From assembly GCA_036262075.1 (NCBI GenBank), contig DATAJO010000001.1:1-64000 (forward strand): DNA of 64,000 nt, in the 5' to 3' direction. Each line of letters starts with the position of its first letter. Position 1 is the stretch's first letter. The notes below the pieces were generated by a model. The model was not told the origin of the DNA, did no database searches, and saw only the letters and a program-made list of their open reading frames with translations. Position numbers and translations under genes: made by a program. Below are positions 42,758 through 52,196 of this stretch, one piece after another. Origin of the DNA: JACDBZ01 sp036262075 (lineage in GTDB: Bacteria > Chloroflexota > Limnocylindria > QHBO01).

Positions 42758-43729
42758 GTGAACGCGTCGCAGCGCGGCATGGTGACCGGGGCGATGTGGC
42801 TCATCGGCCTCGGCGTCGTCTTCCTCGTGCGCGAGGCAATGGGCCTCGAGTGGGGCGAGACCTGGCCGCTGTTCATCGTGCTCGCCGGCGTCGGCACCGG
42901 CGTCGGCGCGCTGATGGCGATGGCCGGCCGGCGCATCGGCCTGTGGGCCATCCTGTGGGCGCTGCTCGTGCCGCTGATCATGGTCGTCGTCGGCGTGCTC
43001 CTGTTCGTCGACCTGGCCGGGCTGGCCGATATCGACGCGTTCGGGATCCTGGCGCGGAACTGGCCGTTCGTGCTCATCGCCATCGGCGTCGTCGTGCTCA
43101 TCGGCGCGGTGTTCCCGGGTCAGCGCGGCGTGGAGGAGCGGATCGAGGTTCCGGCGGCCGGCGTGTCGAGCGGCGAGGTGATCCTGAAGTTCGGTGCCGG
43201 GCAGCTCGACGTGACCGCCGGGCGACCCGGGACGCTGGTGAGCGGCGAGCTCGAGGGCGGCGCCATCCGGCGCGACCTGGGTCCCGGTCGGATCGAGCTC
43301 GAGACCGATCTGTCGCAGGTCTTCCCGTGGGTCGGTGACCGGCAGCACTGGCGCCTGGCGCTCGCGCCCGATGTGCCGATGCGCCTGCGGCTCGAGGGCG
43401 GCGCGTCGAGGAGCACGCTCGACCTGGCCGACGTGCTCGTCACCGATCTCGTCGTGAAGACCGGCGCCAGCGACACGCGCATCGTCCTGCCGCGACGGGT
43501 CGAGCAGACGAACGTCCAGGTCGAGGCCGGCGCGGCGCAGGTCCGGATCGAGGTTCCGGCGGGCGTCGCCGCGCGGATCCGCGCCCAGATGGGCCTCGGC
43601 AGCACGGTCGTCGACGAGACGCGCTTCCCGCGCGCCGCCGACGGCTGGGCCTCGCCGGACTACGAACGCGCCGCGAACCGCGCCGACATCCGCGTGTCCG
43701 GCGGCGTCGGGTCCGTCCGCATCGGATGA
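42758..43729 (+). CDS. Membrane protein with LiaF-like C-terminal domain
   Basis: 323 residues. Three to four N-terminal membrane segments end near residue 125. The remaining 190 residues are a repetitive beta-rich domain (GAGQLDVTAG, GGASRSTLDLADV, GAAQVRIEV) like the DUF2154/LiaF toastrack fold. LiaF-type proteins sense cell-envelope stress and inhibit LiaRS. No LiaRS pair is nearby. Its stop overlaps the DUF4260 start (ATGA). Confidence 0.8.
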   Translation: MNASQRGMVTGAMWLIGLGVVFLVREAMGLEWGETWPLFIVLAGVGTGVGALMAMAGRRIGLWAILWALLVPLIMVVVGVLLFVDLAGLADIDAFGILARNWPFVLIAIGVVVLIGAVFPGQRGVEERIEVPAAGVSSGEVILKFGAGQLDVTAGRPGTLVSGELEGGAIRRDLGPGRIELETDLSQVFPWVGDRQHWRLALAPDVPMRLRLEGGASRSTLDLADVLVTDLVVKTGASDTRIVLPRRVEQTNVQVEAGAAQVRIEVPAGVAARIRAQMGLGSTVVDETRFPRAADGWASPDYERAANRADIRVSGGVGSVRIG

Positions 43730-44097
43730 GCGGCAACCGGACCGTCGACCTCATCCTGCGCGCGGAGTCCGTCGCGCTGTTCCTCGCCGGCATCGGCGTC
43801 TACCTGTGGCTCGACGGCTCGCCGATCTGGCTCCTGCCGCTGCTCCTGGCGCCCGACATCTCGATGGTCGGCTACCTGGGCGGACCGCGGCTGGGCGCGA
43901 TCACGTACAACGCGGTCCACAACCTCGTGCTGGCCCTGGGCGTGTTCGCCATCGGCTGGTGGGCGGACGTCGGGGCATTGCGGTTGCTCGGCGCGATCCT
44001 CGTCGCGCACGTGGGGATGGATCGGGCGCTCGGCTACGGGCTGAAGCTGCCGACCGACTTCAAGGACACCCACCTCGGGAGGATCGGCGGTCGATGA
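43726..44097 (+). CDS. DUF4260 family membrane protein
   Basis: 123 residues, four membrane helices. The late segment LGYGLKLPTDFKDTHLGRIG is the family's signature. Function unknown. Start and stop overlap both neighbours by four bases, so it is translated within the LiaF-like / amidohydrolase operon. Confidence 0.85.
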   Translation: MSGNRTVDLILRAESVALFLAGIGVYLWLDGSPIWLLPLLLAPDISMVGYLGGPRLGAITYNAVHNLVLALGVFAIGWWADVGALRLLGAILVAHVGMDRALGYGLKLPTDFKDTHLGRIGGR

Positions 44098-45305
44098 GCG
44101 CCGTGCACGGCCGCGTCCTGTACCGCGACGGCGCCCTGGCCGATGGGCGCTCGCCGACCCTGGAGCGCACCGTGTCGATCCTGGTCGAGGACGGGCGGAT
44201 CGCCTGGATCCGGCCGTCGGACGGGGAGGAGGACCCTGGCACGGCGGCGGTCGTCGACTGCGCCGGCGCGGCGTTCGTGCCGGGCATGGTCGACTGCCAC
44301 AGCCACGTCACCGGGCCGGGCGGGGCGCACTGGATCGCGCGGTTCGACGACCCGCCCGAGACGCTCGTCGCCGTGGCCGAGGAGAACGGTGAGCTGGGCT
44401 CCCGGTCAGGGGTGCGCTGGATGCGCGACGTCGGCTCGCCGATCGGCGTCGACCCGCTCGACGGGCGCACGCGCGCCCTCGCGCTCGGCGTGCGGGACCG
44501 ATGGGCCGGCCGGGCGGATCGGCCCTACCTGCGCGCCGCGGGATCGTGGCTGTTCAAGCGCGGGTCGCGCCCGGTGACCTCGACCATCGAGTGCGAGACC
44601 GGCGACGAGCTACTCGCCGCGGCCGTGAAGCAGCTCGACGACGGCGCCGACCTCGTGAAGCTGTACATGGACGGCCCGGACGTCGAGACCTCGCCGTGGA
44701 CGGCGGACGAGGTGGCGAACGTCGTCGAGGCGGTCCACGCGCGCGGTGGCCGCGTCGCGGCGCATTCGGGACGGGTGAGCGGCGCGCGCGAGGCGGTGCG
44801 GGGCGGCGTCGACTCGATCGAGCACGGCTTCGACCTCGATGCCGACGTGGCGGCCGACATGGCCGCGCGCGGCACGACGCTGGTCAGCACGCTGGCGGTC
44901 ATGCGCTCGTGGCTGAGCTTCGGGGCCACGACGACGATCGAGCGCTTCGCGACCGACGAGGGACGGGCGACGATCAGCGCGCGCCTCGAGCGGGCCGAGG
45001 GCTCCACCCGGCTGGCCCGTGACGCCGGCGTGGCGATCGCCACCGGCACGGACTTCGGCGGCGGGTCGCTGCGCGCGAACCAGCTGGCGTGGGAGGTGAC
45101 GAGCCTGGTGGCGGCCGGCCTCGAGCCGGTCGACGCCCTCGCCGCGGCCACCTGGCGCGGCGGTGCGCTGCTCGGCGAGCCGGAGGCGGGCGTCATCCGC
45201 GAGGGTGGTCCGGCCGACTTCTTCTGCGTCCACGGCGACCCGCTGTCCGACCCCGAGGCGTTGTGGCGCGTGTGGCGCGTCGCCTGGGAGCCGGTCCACC
45301 GCTGA
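44094..45305 (+). CDS. Amidohydrolase (imidazolonepropionase/prolidase-like)
   Basis: 403 residues. The metal-binding HxH is in MVDCHSHVTGPG, a possible bridging Lys in ADLVKLYMDGPD, followed by His in AAHSGRVS and SIEHGFDL and the late Asp in IATGTDFGGG. The C-terminal part returns to the beta-sandwich (GGPADFFCVHGDPL). The substrate, likely a cyclic amide or dipeptide, cannot be read. Confidence 0.88.
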   Translation: MSAVHGRVLYRDGALADGRSPTLERTVSILVEDGRIAWIRPSDGEEDPGTAAVVDCAGAAFVPGMVDCHSHVTGPGGAHWIARFDDPPETLVAVAEENGELGSRSGVRWMRDVGSPIGVDPLDGRTRALALGVRDRWAGRADRPYLRAAGSWLFKRGSRPVTSTIECETGDELLAAAVKQLDDGADLVKLYMDGPDVETSPWTADEVANVVEAVHARGGRVAAHSGRVSGAREAVRGGVDSIEHGFDLDADVAADMAARGTTLVSTLAVMRSWLSFGATTTIERFATDEGRATISARLERAEGSTRLARDAGVAIATGTDFGGGSLRANQLAWEVTSLVAAGLEPVDALAAATWRGGALLGEPEAGVIREGGPADFFCVHGDPLSDPEALWRVWRVAWEPVHR

Positions 45306-45404
45306 TCCGATCGTCGCGCATCCGCCTCGGTCGGATGGCCGATGAGCTTCGCTGTCCCGCGCGGTCTACTGGGCAGGGAACCCGCAGGTGCCGAGGTGGC
45401 GACG

Positions 45405-45632
45405 ATGACCAGCGCAGCGACGATCGAGCAGGCCTTCAGCACGATGGCCGAGGGCGCCGTGCCCGCTTCGCGGCTCGTGCCCGACCTGCGCGCGGCGCTC
45501 GACCTCGTGCGGCGCCTCGGTGGCTCGGTCGCCTCCGAGATCCGCACCGCCCCCGGCATCGGCCGATGGGCGTTCGTGGCCGGCACGGACGGCCGCGAGC
45601 TGCTCCTGTGGGAGAACGCCGCGACGGGCTGA
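45405..45632 (+). CDS. Single-module VOC (glyoxalase-like) protein
   Basis: 75 residues from ATG 45405; ATG 45342 would add 21 residues. The end GGSVASEIRTAPGIGRWAFV followed by GRELLLWE matches the second half of a vicinal-oxygen-chelate domain. Only one beta-alpha-beta-beta-beta module is present, so it would have to dimerise to make a site, or be a remnant. A GAGGTGG ribosome-binding site precedes ATG 45405. Confidence 0.6.
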   Translation: MTSAATIEQAFSTMAEGAVPASRLVPDLRAALDLVRRLGGSVASEIRTAPGIGRWAFVAGTDGRELLLWENAATG

Positions 45633-45653
45633 GCCGCCGATGCCGATGAGCGA

Positions 45654-45980
45654 CTACGCCGGCTGGCTCGGGGTGCTCGTGCCCTCGTCGCCCTGGCCGC
45701 TCGCCGCCTCGCTCGACCCCGAAGCCGCGACGTTCGGATCGCGCTCGACGACGAGCGTGCAGCGCGTCGCCAACGCGGCCGCCGCGCCGATGGCGGCGAG
45801 GATCGGAAGCAGCGCCGCGCCGAGGACGCCGATCGTCAGCGGCACCTCGAGCATCGTCCGGCCCTCCTCGTTCTTGATGATGATCCGCCGGATATTGCCC
45901 TCGTGGATCAGCTCCTTGACCTTCGCGACGACCTCGTCGCCGTTCAGGCTGAACTCCTGGGTTCGACTGGTCTCGTTCAT
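45654..45980 (-). CDS. DUF4342 family protein
   Basis: 108 residues. The N-terminal half (GDEVVAKVKELIHEGNIRRI, then IIKNEEGRTMLEVPLTIGV) is the DUF4342 signature. A hydrophobic Ala-rich stretch follows at about residues 50-72, and the C-terminus is Ser/Glu-rich. Function unknown; homologues often accompany stress genes. Confidence 0.85.
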   Translation of the reverse strand: MNETSRTQEFSLNGDEVVAKVKELIHEGNIRRIIIKNEEGRTMLEVPLTIGVLGAALLPILAAIGAAAALATRCTLVVERDPNVAASGSSEAASGQGDEGTSTPSQPA

Positions 45981-45986
45981 GGGGTC

Positions 45987-45992
45987 AGCCTA
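45987..45992 (-). promoter_or_regulatory. TAGGCT -10-like box before the DUF4342 gene
   Basis: On the minus strand TAGGCT is followed by six bases and ATG 45980, implying a leaderless transcript. Confidence 0.5.
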
Positions 45993-46102
45993 GGCATGAT
46001 CCGTTCCGCGCGCACGTGACGCACGGCCCGCCGACGCGGTGCCGTTCGGCCGTGGTTCGCCGGCTGCCGCTCGACGGAGGATGGTCGCGGAGGTACACGA
46101 CG

Positions 46103-46525
46103 ATGACCACCGCGACGCAGATGGCGCGCATCGGCAATTTCATGAGCGTCGATCCGATCGTGATCGACTCCGACGCGACGGCCGCCGAGGCAGAGCGCCT
46201 GATGAAGACGTACCACGTCACCGGCCTGCCGGTGATCCACGAGGGCCACCTCGCCGGGGTCATCAGCCAGTCCGACATCATCGTGGCTCGCTCGAGCGAG
46301 ATGATCGGCCCGCACTGGGACCGGGTCCGGGTCCGGCACCTCATGACGTCGCCGGCGGTCACGATCCACACCACGGCCACGGTGCGCCATGCGGCGGCGC
46401 TCATGCTCGAGCGCGAGATCCATCGGCTTGTCGTGGTGGACGACGAGGGTCAGCCGATCGGCGTCGTGACGACCCTCGACCTCCTGCGCTCGCTCACCGA
46501 GCCGACGGTCACTCCCGCCGCCTGA
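46103..46525 (+). CDS. Two-CBS-domain protein
   Basis: 140 residues. Two CBS motifs are clear: NFMSVDPIVIDSDATAAEAE with GLPVIHEGHLAGVISQSDI, and HLMTSPAVTIHTTATVRHAA with RLVVVDDEGQPIGVVTTLDL. Such proteins bind adenine nucleotides and sense energy state. GGAGG lies about ten bases before ATG 46103. The 3' end overlaps the convergent small gene by 17 bases. Confidence 0.9.
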   Translation: MTTATQMARIGNFMSVDPIVIDSDATAAEAERLMKTYHVTGLPVIHEGHLAGVISQSDIIVARSSEMIGPHWDRVRVRHLMTSPAVTIHTTATVRHAAALMLEREIHRLVVVDDEGQPIGVVTTLDLLRSLTEPTVTPAA

Positions 46526-46739
46526 TCGCCGCGTCCGTCCCGCACGCGCGGCTCAGGCCGCGCTCCTCGTCGAGCGCCTCGACGAAATGGCAGGCCAGGC
46601 ACTCGTCGATGGCCACCAGCCGATGGCGGAGCGGGCACGAGACGCGGTCGTGCCGCACGAGCCGGGTTTCGCCGAGGCACGCCACCCAGCCCTCCTCGAC
46701 GATGACCGGGACGCGGTCCGCGGTCGCGATGCCGGCCAT
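46509..46739 (-). CDS. Small Cys/His-rich hypothetical protein
   Basis: 76 residues. The ordered cluster CPLRHRLVAIDECLACHF and a later Cys (SRACGT) could bind a metal ion. A GGAGGAG ribosome-binding site precedes ATG 46739. I recognise no named family; similar small proteins are often found near CBS or universal-stress genes. Confidence 0.6.
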   Translation of the reverse strand: MAGIATADRVPVIVEEGWVACLGETRLVRHDRVSCPLRHRLVAIDECLACHFVEALDEERGLSRACGTDAAIRRRE

Positions 46740-46843
46740 GGCGGCTCCTCCGGTGGTGCGTGTGCGGCTAGCCTGCGACCCGAGAAGGCGCGTGGGGAGT
46801 GCCGGTCGTCACCCCGCGGCCGGGGCGTCCGGCACGTCGCGGC

Positions 46844-47950
46844 TCAGGACGGGCGTGCGAGCAGCGCCGCGACCTCGGACGCGATGACGACGTCCTCGCG
46901 CGCCTCGACGACGAGGACCGCCGGCCGCCCGCCGGCGATGACCGCGTCCCCGTCCGCGTCCCGGAGGTCGGCGCCGAAGCCCAACGCGCCGAGGCGTCCG
47001 ACGATCGCGCCCCGGATCGCCGCCGAGTGCTCGCCGATGCCCGCCGTGAACACGAGCGCGTCCAGCCGTGGCAGCGCGGTCGCCGCCCCGGCGATCGCCA
47101 TCGCGGCGCTCCGCGCGTAGATGTCGAGCGCCAGCCGTGCCCGCGCGTCGCCGGCCTCGGCGGCCGCCTGCAGCTCTTGCGCGCTGGGGGTGCCCCCCAG
47201 CGCGAGGAGGCCCGACCGCTCCGCGAGCCCCTCGGCCAGCGCCTCGACGTCGACGCCGCTCCGCACCAGCTCGACGAGGATGCCGGGGTCGACGGAGCCG
47301 GAACGGGTGCCCATGACGAGGCCCTCGGATGGCGTGTAGCCCATCGAGGTCCAGGCGGAGCGGCCGCCGTCGACGGCCGTGACCGACGACCCGGATCCGA
47401 GATGGGCCACGACGATCGCCAGCTCCGAGACGGACCGGCCGAGGAGCTCGGCCGCGCGCCGCACCGACCATGCCACCGACAGCCCGTGGAAGCCGAAGCG
47501 GCGGATGCCGTGGGCCTCGACCCAGTCGGCGGGCAGGGCGTAGCGCCAGGCGGCCTCGGGCAGCGTGGCGTGGAAGGCGGTGTCGAAGCAGGCGACGTGC
47601 GGCAGGTCCGGCAGGCGGTCGACGGCCGCGCGCATGACGAGCGCCGCGCGGCGGTTGTGGAGCGGCGCCAGCCGGTCGAGGCGCTCGACCTCGTCCAGCA
47701 GGGGATCGTCGACACGCGACGGGCCGGTGTAGCGCGAGCCTCCGTGGACGACGCGGTAGCCGACCGCATCGGCGGCATCGGCTGCGTCCGTGCGCGCCAG
47801 CGCCTCCTGGAGGACCGCGCTCACGCGATCGGCGTCGTCGTCGGCCGCGAGCCAGTCGACCGTCACCGACCCGTCGGTCGCATCGGTCTCGTCCTCGACC
47901 AGGGACGCCTTCAGCGTGCTCGAGCCCGCGTTGACGACGAGGACCCGCAT
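46844..47950 (-). CDS. ackA: Acetate kinase
   Basis: 368 residues, somewhat shorter than the typical 400. The N-terminal phosphate motif is VLVVNAGSSTLKASL, then YRVVHGGSRY, CFDTAFHATLP and IRRFGFHGLSV. It makes ATP and acetate from acetyl phosphate. It follows phosphoketolase by four bases on the same strand, so the acetyl phosphate made there goes straight to ATP. No phosphotransacetylase is nearby. Confidence 0.96.
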   Translation of the reverse strand: MRVLVVNAGSSTLKASLVEDETDATDGSVTVDWLAADDDADRVSAVLQEALARTDAADAADAVGYRVVHGGSRYTGPSRVDDPLLDEVERLDRLAPLHNRRAALVMRAAVDRLPDLPHVACFDTAFHATLPEAAWRYALPADWVEAHGIRRFGFHGLSVAWSVRRAAELLGRSVSELAIVVAHLGSGSSVTAVDGGRSAWTSMGYTPSEGLVMGTRSGSVDPGILVELVRSGVDVEALAEGLAERSGLLALGGTPSAQELQAAAEAGDARARLALDIYARSAAMAIAGAATALPRLDALVFTAGIGEHSAAIRGAIVGRLGALGFGADLRDADGDAVIAGGRPAVLVVEAREDVVIASEVAALLARPS

Positions 47951-47954
47951 CGGG

Positions 47955-50351
47955 TCAGGGGCTCTCGGGGGATTCGGGTGACCAGGCCCAGCCGCTGATC
48001 TCCGGGTCGTCCTCGCCGTGGTCGCGCGTGTACTCCCGCGCGCGAATCCGGCGGTCGATCATCTCCTGCCGCAGGTGCCCCACCCGGGCGGCGAGGCCGG
48101 GCACGCGGTCGATGACGTCGATGACGAGGTGGAACCGATCGAGGTCGTTGAGCATGACCATGTCGAACGGCGTCGTCGTCGTGCCCTCCTCCTTGTAGCC
48201 GCGGACGTGGAGGTTGGCGTGGTTCGTGCGCCGGTAGGTGAGCCGATGGATGAGCCACGGGTAGCCGTGGTAGGCGAAGACGATCGGCTTGTTCGTGGTG
48301 AACAGCGCGTCGAACTCGGGGTGCGACAGGCCGTGCGGATGCTCCTTGTCGTCGACGAGGCGCATGAGGTCGACGACGTTCACGACCCGCACCTTCAGGT
48401 CGGGCAGCTCGCGACGCAGGATGCTGACCGCGGCGAGCGCCTCGAGCGTCGGCACGTCGCCGGCGCAGGCCATGACGACGTCCGGCTCACCCTCGTCGTC
48501 GTTGCTGGCCCACTGCCAGATGCCGATGCCCCGCGTGCAATGCAGGATCGCCTCCTCCATCGACAGCCACTGCGGGGCGGGCTGCTTGCCGGCCACGATG
48601 ACGTTGACGTAGCTCCGGCTGCGCAGGCAGTGATCGGCGACGCTGAGCAGGGTGTTCGCGTCGGGCGGCAGGTAGACGCGGATGACATCGGCCTTCTTGT
48701 TCACGACGTGGTCGATGAAGCCGGGGTCCTGGTGGCTGAAGCCGTTGTGGTCCTGGCGCCAGACGTGGCTCGACAGCAGGTAGTTCAGGCTGCCGATCGG
48801 GCGGCGCCAGGGGATCTCGCGGGTCGTCTTCAGCCACTTCGCGTGCTGGTTGAACATCGAGTCGACGATATGGATGAAGGCCTCGTAGCAGTTGAACAGG
48901 CCGTGGCGGCCGGTCAGCAGGTAGCCCTCGAGCCAGCCCTGGATCGTCTGCTCCGACAGGATCTCCATCACGCGGCCGTCGGGCGCCAGGTGCTCGTCGA
49001 CCGGCAGGGTCTCGGCCATCCAGGTCTTGTCGGTGGCCTCGAAGACGGCCTGGAGCCGGTTCGAGGCCGTCTCGTCCGGCCCGAAGAGCCGGAAGTTGTG
49101 CGGGTTGCGCCTGATGACGTCGCGCAGGAAGCCGCCGAGCACCCGCGTCGCCTCCGCCTCGGTGGCGCCCGGCCGCTCGACCGTCACCGCGTAGTCGCGG
49201 AAGTCGGGCAGGTGGAGCCCGGTGAGCAGCTCGCCGCCGTTGGCGTACGGGATCGCGCTCATCCGCCGCTCGCCGGTCGGCGCGAGCGCGGCGATTTCCG
49301 GCCGCAGCGCGCCGGTCTCGTCGAACAGCTCGTCGGGCCGATACGACCGCAGCCAGCGCTCCAGCTGGGCGAGGTGCTTCGGGTTCTCGCGGACGTCGGA
49401 CATCGGGACCTGGTGCGAGCGCCACGTGTCCTCGACCGGCTTGCCGTCGACCTCCTTCGGGCCGGTCCAGCCCTTCGGGGTGCGAAGCACGATCATCGGC
49501 CAGATCGGGCGCTCTGGCGTGCCCTTCGACTTGGAGCGTCGCGCGCGGTCCTGGATCTCGGCGATCTCGTCGAGGGCGGTGTCGAGCGTGGCCGCCATCT
49601 GGCGATGGACGTCCTTGGGGTCGTCGCCCGCCACGACGTGGACGCGATGGCCGAAGCCCTCGAGCATGCGGCGCAGCTCGTCGTCGGGGATGCGGGCCAG
49701 CACCGTCGGGTTGGCGATCTTGTAGCCGTTGAGGTGGAGGATCGGCAGCACGGCGCCGTCGCGCCGTGGGTCGAGGAACTTGTTCGACTGCCAGCTGCCG
49801 GCGAGCGGCCCGGTCTCGGCCTCGCCATCGCCGATGACGCAGGCCACGATGAGCTTCGGATTGTCGAACGCGGCGCCGTAGGCGTGCGACAGGGAGTAGC
49901 CGAGCTCGCCGCCCTCGTGGATCGAGCCCGGCGTCTCCGGCGCCACGTGGCTCGGAATCCCGCCGGGGAAGCTGAACTGGCGGCACAGCTTGCGCAGCCC
50001 GTCGACGTCGCGCGTGATGGAGGGGTAGACCTCAGTGTACGTCCCCTCGAGGTAGGCGTTGGCCACGATGCCCGGCCCGCCGTGGCCGGGGCCGGTGATG
50101 TACAGCATCTCGAGGTCGCGCTCGCGGATGCATCGGTTCAGGTGCGCGTAGATGAGGTTGAGGCCCGGCACGGTGCCGAAATGGCCGAGCAGCCGCGGCT
50201 TGATGTGCTCGGGACGCAGCGGCTCGCGGAGGAGCGGGTTGGCGAGGAGGTAGATCTGGCCGACCGACAGGTAGTTCGCCGCGCGCCACCAGGCGTCGAT
50301 CGTCTCGAGCTCGCGGCGGTCGGGGCCGCCCTTGCGCCGGCTGGTCGTCAT
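47955..50351 (-). CDS. xfp: Xylulose-5-phosphate/fructose-6-phosphate phosphoketolase
   Basis: 798 residues, normal length. The TPP site includes GDGEAETGPLAGSWQSNKFL. The start region ANYLSVGQIYLLANPLLR and the ITGPGHGGPG motif are characteristic. It cleaves xylulose-5-P or fructose-6-P to acetyl phosphate plus a triose or tetrose phosphate. The frame is open far upstream, but ATG 50351 with GAGG four bases before it is the start. A TACGCT hexamer lies at 50385-50390. It is coupled to ackA. Confidence 0.96.
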   Translation of the reverse strand: MTTSRRKGGPDRRELETIDAWWRAANYLSVGQIYLLANPLLREPLRPEHIKPRLLGHFGTVPGLNLIYAHLNRCIRERDLEMLYITGPGHGGPGIVANAYLEGTYTEVYPSITRDVDGLRKLCRQFSFPGGIPSHVAPETPGSIHEGGELGYSLSHAYGAAFDNPKLIVACVIGDGEAETGPLAGSWQSNKFLDPRRDGAVLPILHLNGYKIANPTVLARIPDDELRRMLEGFGHRVHVVAGDDPKDVHRQMAATLDTALDEIAEIQDRARRSKSKGTPERPIWPMIVLRTPKGWTGPKEVDGKPVEDTWRSHQVPMSDVRENPKHLAQLERWLRSYRPDELFDETGALRPEIAALAPTGERRMSAIPYANGGELLTGLHLPDFRDYAVTVERPGATEAEATRVLGGFLRDVIRRNPHNFRLFGPDETASNRLQAVFEATDKTWMAETLPVDEHLAPDGRVMEILSEQTIQGWLEGYLLTGRHGLFNCYEAFIHIVDSMFNQHAKWLKTTREIPWRRPIGSLNYLLSSHVWRQDHNGFSHQDPGFIDHVVNKKADVIRVYLPPDANTLLSVADHCLRSRSYVNVIVAGKQPAPQWLSMEEAILHCTRGIGIWQWASNDDEGEPDVVMACAGDVPTLEALAAVSILRRELPDLKVRVVNVVDLMRLVDDKEHPHGLSHPEFDALFTTNKPIVFAYHGYPWLIHRLTYRRTNHANLHVRGYKEEGTTTTPFDMVMLNDLDRFHLVIDVIDRVPGLAARVGHLRQEMIDRRIRAREYTRDHGEDDPEISGWAWSPESPESP

Positions 50352-50412
50352 CGTGCCTCGTATCCCGGTGCGTGCCTGCCGGTGAGCGTAGCAGGACCCG
50401 TGCGAGCCACCG

Positions 50413-50811
50413 TCAGGTCGCGAGATCGGCCGGGCTCCAGCGCAGCCACAGGACGGCCGCGACGAGCGCGACGTTGACGATGACGGCGCCGACCAGGCTG
50501 GTCGTGGGGAACGCGGCCGGGAAGAGCGCCAGGCCGGCCAGGGAGACGAGCGCCGAACCGATGGCCAGCGGGACCCACCAGCCGTCCGGCAGCCAGCCCA
50601 CGACGATTCCGGCGAGGACCACGAAGCCGACGATGGCCGCCGTCCACAGCACCGCGGCGAGGATCGCGGCGCCCGCGCCGTCGATGCCGAAGAGCCAGGA
50701 GTCGCCCCTCCAGGCGGGCTGGATGGCGGCCACGCCGAAGACCTGGAGCAGGCCGAGGCTATGGCCGATGCCGTGGGCGAAGAGGACGAGCCCGATTGCG
50801 ATGCGCAGCAT
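50413..50811 (-). CDS. Four-helix membrane protein, HGxxH family
   Basis: 132 residues with four hydrophobic segments. It begins MLRIAIGLVLFAHGIGHSLG. A related start, with AHGLIHLSYL, opens the gene at 51780-52187, so the two seem to be distant paralogues sharing AHGxxH in the first helix. A ribosome-binding site GGAGGTG precedes the start. Function unknown. Confidence 0.7.
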   Translation of the reverse strand: MLRIAIGLVLFAHGIGHSLGLLQVFGVAAIQPAWRGDSWLFGIDGAGAAILAAVLWTAAIVGFVVLAGIVVGWLPDGWWVPLAIGSALVSLAGLALFPAAFPTTSLVGAVIVNVALVAAVLWLRWSPADLAT

Positions 50812-50854
50812 CCTGCACCTCCACTCTCTTGCCTCCCGTGCCGAGGGTCCCGCG

Positions 50855-51751
50855 TCAGCCAGGCGCCGGCACGGGCGTGTTCCAGTTCGCCGTGTACACC
50901 GATGGGCGCCCGCCGGTCGTGCTGGCGAGCATGCGCCGGACGAGGACGAGGCCCGCGACGGCGGCAAGGCCGAAGAGGACGATGGGCGGCAGCTGGAGCT
51001 CGCCGGTGACGATCGAGGCGGACACCACCATCGCGGCGATCGCTGCCGACATCGCCACGAACATCACGCCGAAGGCGGCCGCAGCCGCCAGCCCCGCGGG
51101 GCTGCGCCGGAGCGCGCCGATGGCCAGGGCGATGGAGATCGGCACGACCAGGCCGAGGTCCAGGGCCTGGACGGTCATCGTCGTCTCCCCGTGGAGCGTG
51201 GCCACCTTGGCGCCGAGCGCCTCGGCGATGCGTCCGGCCCACATGACGGTCAGGAGCAGCGACATGCCGACCGTGAGCGCCGCGTACGAGCGTCGCGGGA
51301 AGCGCTCGTCGAACCGGTTCGCGTCCTCGGTCACGGTGACGGCGGCCGCCACGAGGCCGAGCACACTGAGCGCGAGCGTGGCCACGAAGAGCGGGAAGAG
51401 CGGGCCGAAGGCCCAGGTCACCGCGTACTCGAGGTGCAGGTACGCGAAGTAGCCGAGGATGCCGGTCGCGACGAGCGTTGCGCGGAACGAGCCGCGCGCC
51501 ACGGAGACGGCCGCGACGAGCAGGACGGGCGCCGCCACGAACAGCGTGAAGACGTCCCATCCGACGCCCTCGGCCACGAGCTGGCGGCTGCTGCCGGCAT
51601 ACACGCCGTCGACCGCGATCTCGTACCGCTCGCCGAGGGCGCTCGTCACCGCGCTGAACGTGCCGCTGCCGCGCCCGAAGACGCCGAGGGCCGCCGCCAT
51701 GCCGCCGACGACGGCGACGAGCCCGGCGAGTGGGGAGAGAACGCGATGCAT
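50855..51751 (-). CDS. Polytopic membrane protein of unknown function
   Basis: 298 residues with about eight membrane segments and one external loop near residues 30-60. I recognise no family. It lies between two HGxxH-type small membrane proteins in a run of same-strand genes and is probably part of the same complex or operon. Confidence 0.65.
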   Translation of the reverse strand: MHRVLSPLAGLVAVVGGMAAALGVFGRGSGTFSAVTSALGERYEIAVDGVYAGSSRQLVAEGVGWDVFTLFVAAPVLLVAAVSVARGSFRATLVATGILGYFAYLHLEYAVTWAFGPLFPLFVATLALSVLGLVAAAVTVTEDANRFDERFPRRSYAALTVGMSLLLTVMWAGRIAEALGAKVATLHGETTMTVQALDLGLVVPISIALAIGALRRSPAGLAAAAAFGVMFVAMSAAIAAMVVSASIVTGELQLPPIVLFGLAAVAGLVLVRRMLASTTGGRPSVYTANWNTPVPAPG

Positions 51752-51779
51752 GGTGAGATCTCCGGGGATGCGAGCCGGC

Positions 51780-52187
51780 TCAGGTGCCGGCGGAGCCGGT
51801 CGCGGGCGTCCAGCCGGCGACGACGGCGAACCACAGGATCGCGGCGTCGATGACGAAGCCGAGGACGATCCAGGGGTGGAAGAAGACGAGCAGCGTCGCC
51901 GCCGAGGCGACGGCGCCGAGCGTGGCTAGGATCGCCCACGCCGACGTCGGGATGCCCCAGCCGACGGTGGCGAGTGCCGCTCCGGCGAGGAGCGCGACGG
52001 TCGCGACGACGAGGACCGTCCCGAGCGGCCGGACGACGTCCGCGTCGAGGCCGAGCCCGGTGACGAGCCACGATCTGGCCATCTCGAACGGCCACTCCGG
52101 GCCGCCGGCCGTCCGCGGTGCAGGGCTGAGATACGACAGGTGGATGAGGCCATGGGCGGCGAAGAACGCCGCGAGAATCAGCTTCAT
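51780..52187 (-). CDS. Four-helix membrane protein, HGxxH family
   Basis: 135 residues, four helices. The first helix KLILAAFFAAHGLIHLSYL carries the AHGxxH motif also present at 50413-50811. The C-terminal helix has FHPWIVLGFVIDAAILW. Function unknown. It precedes the polytopic membrane protein by 28 bases. Confidence 0.68.
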   Translation of the reverse strand: MKLILAAFFAAHGLIHLSYLSPAPRTAGGPEWPFEMARSWLVTGLGLDADVVRPLGTVLVVATVALLAGAALATVGWGIPTSAWAILATLGAVASAATLLVFFHPWIVLGFVIDAAILWFAVVAGWTPATGSAGT

Positions 52188-52196
52188 CGGAATCTC

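Noticed and set aside
39839..43348. 1169-codon minus-strand frame across copA and the glycogen synthase region
   Set aside because: Out of frame with copA and antisense to the glycogen synthase; no motifs and extreme Arg/Asp/His content.
50352..51560. N-terminal extension of phosphoketolase in the same frame
   Set aside because: The extension is low-complexity and covers two membrane-protein genes; Xfp family length and the ribosome-binding site fix the start at 50351.
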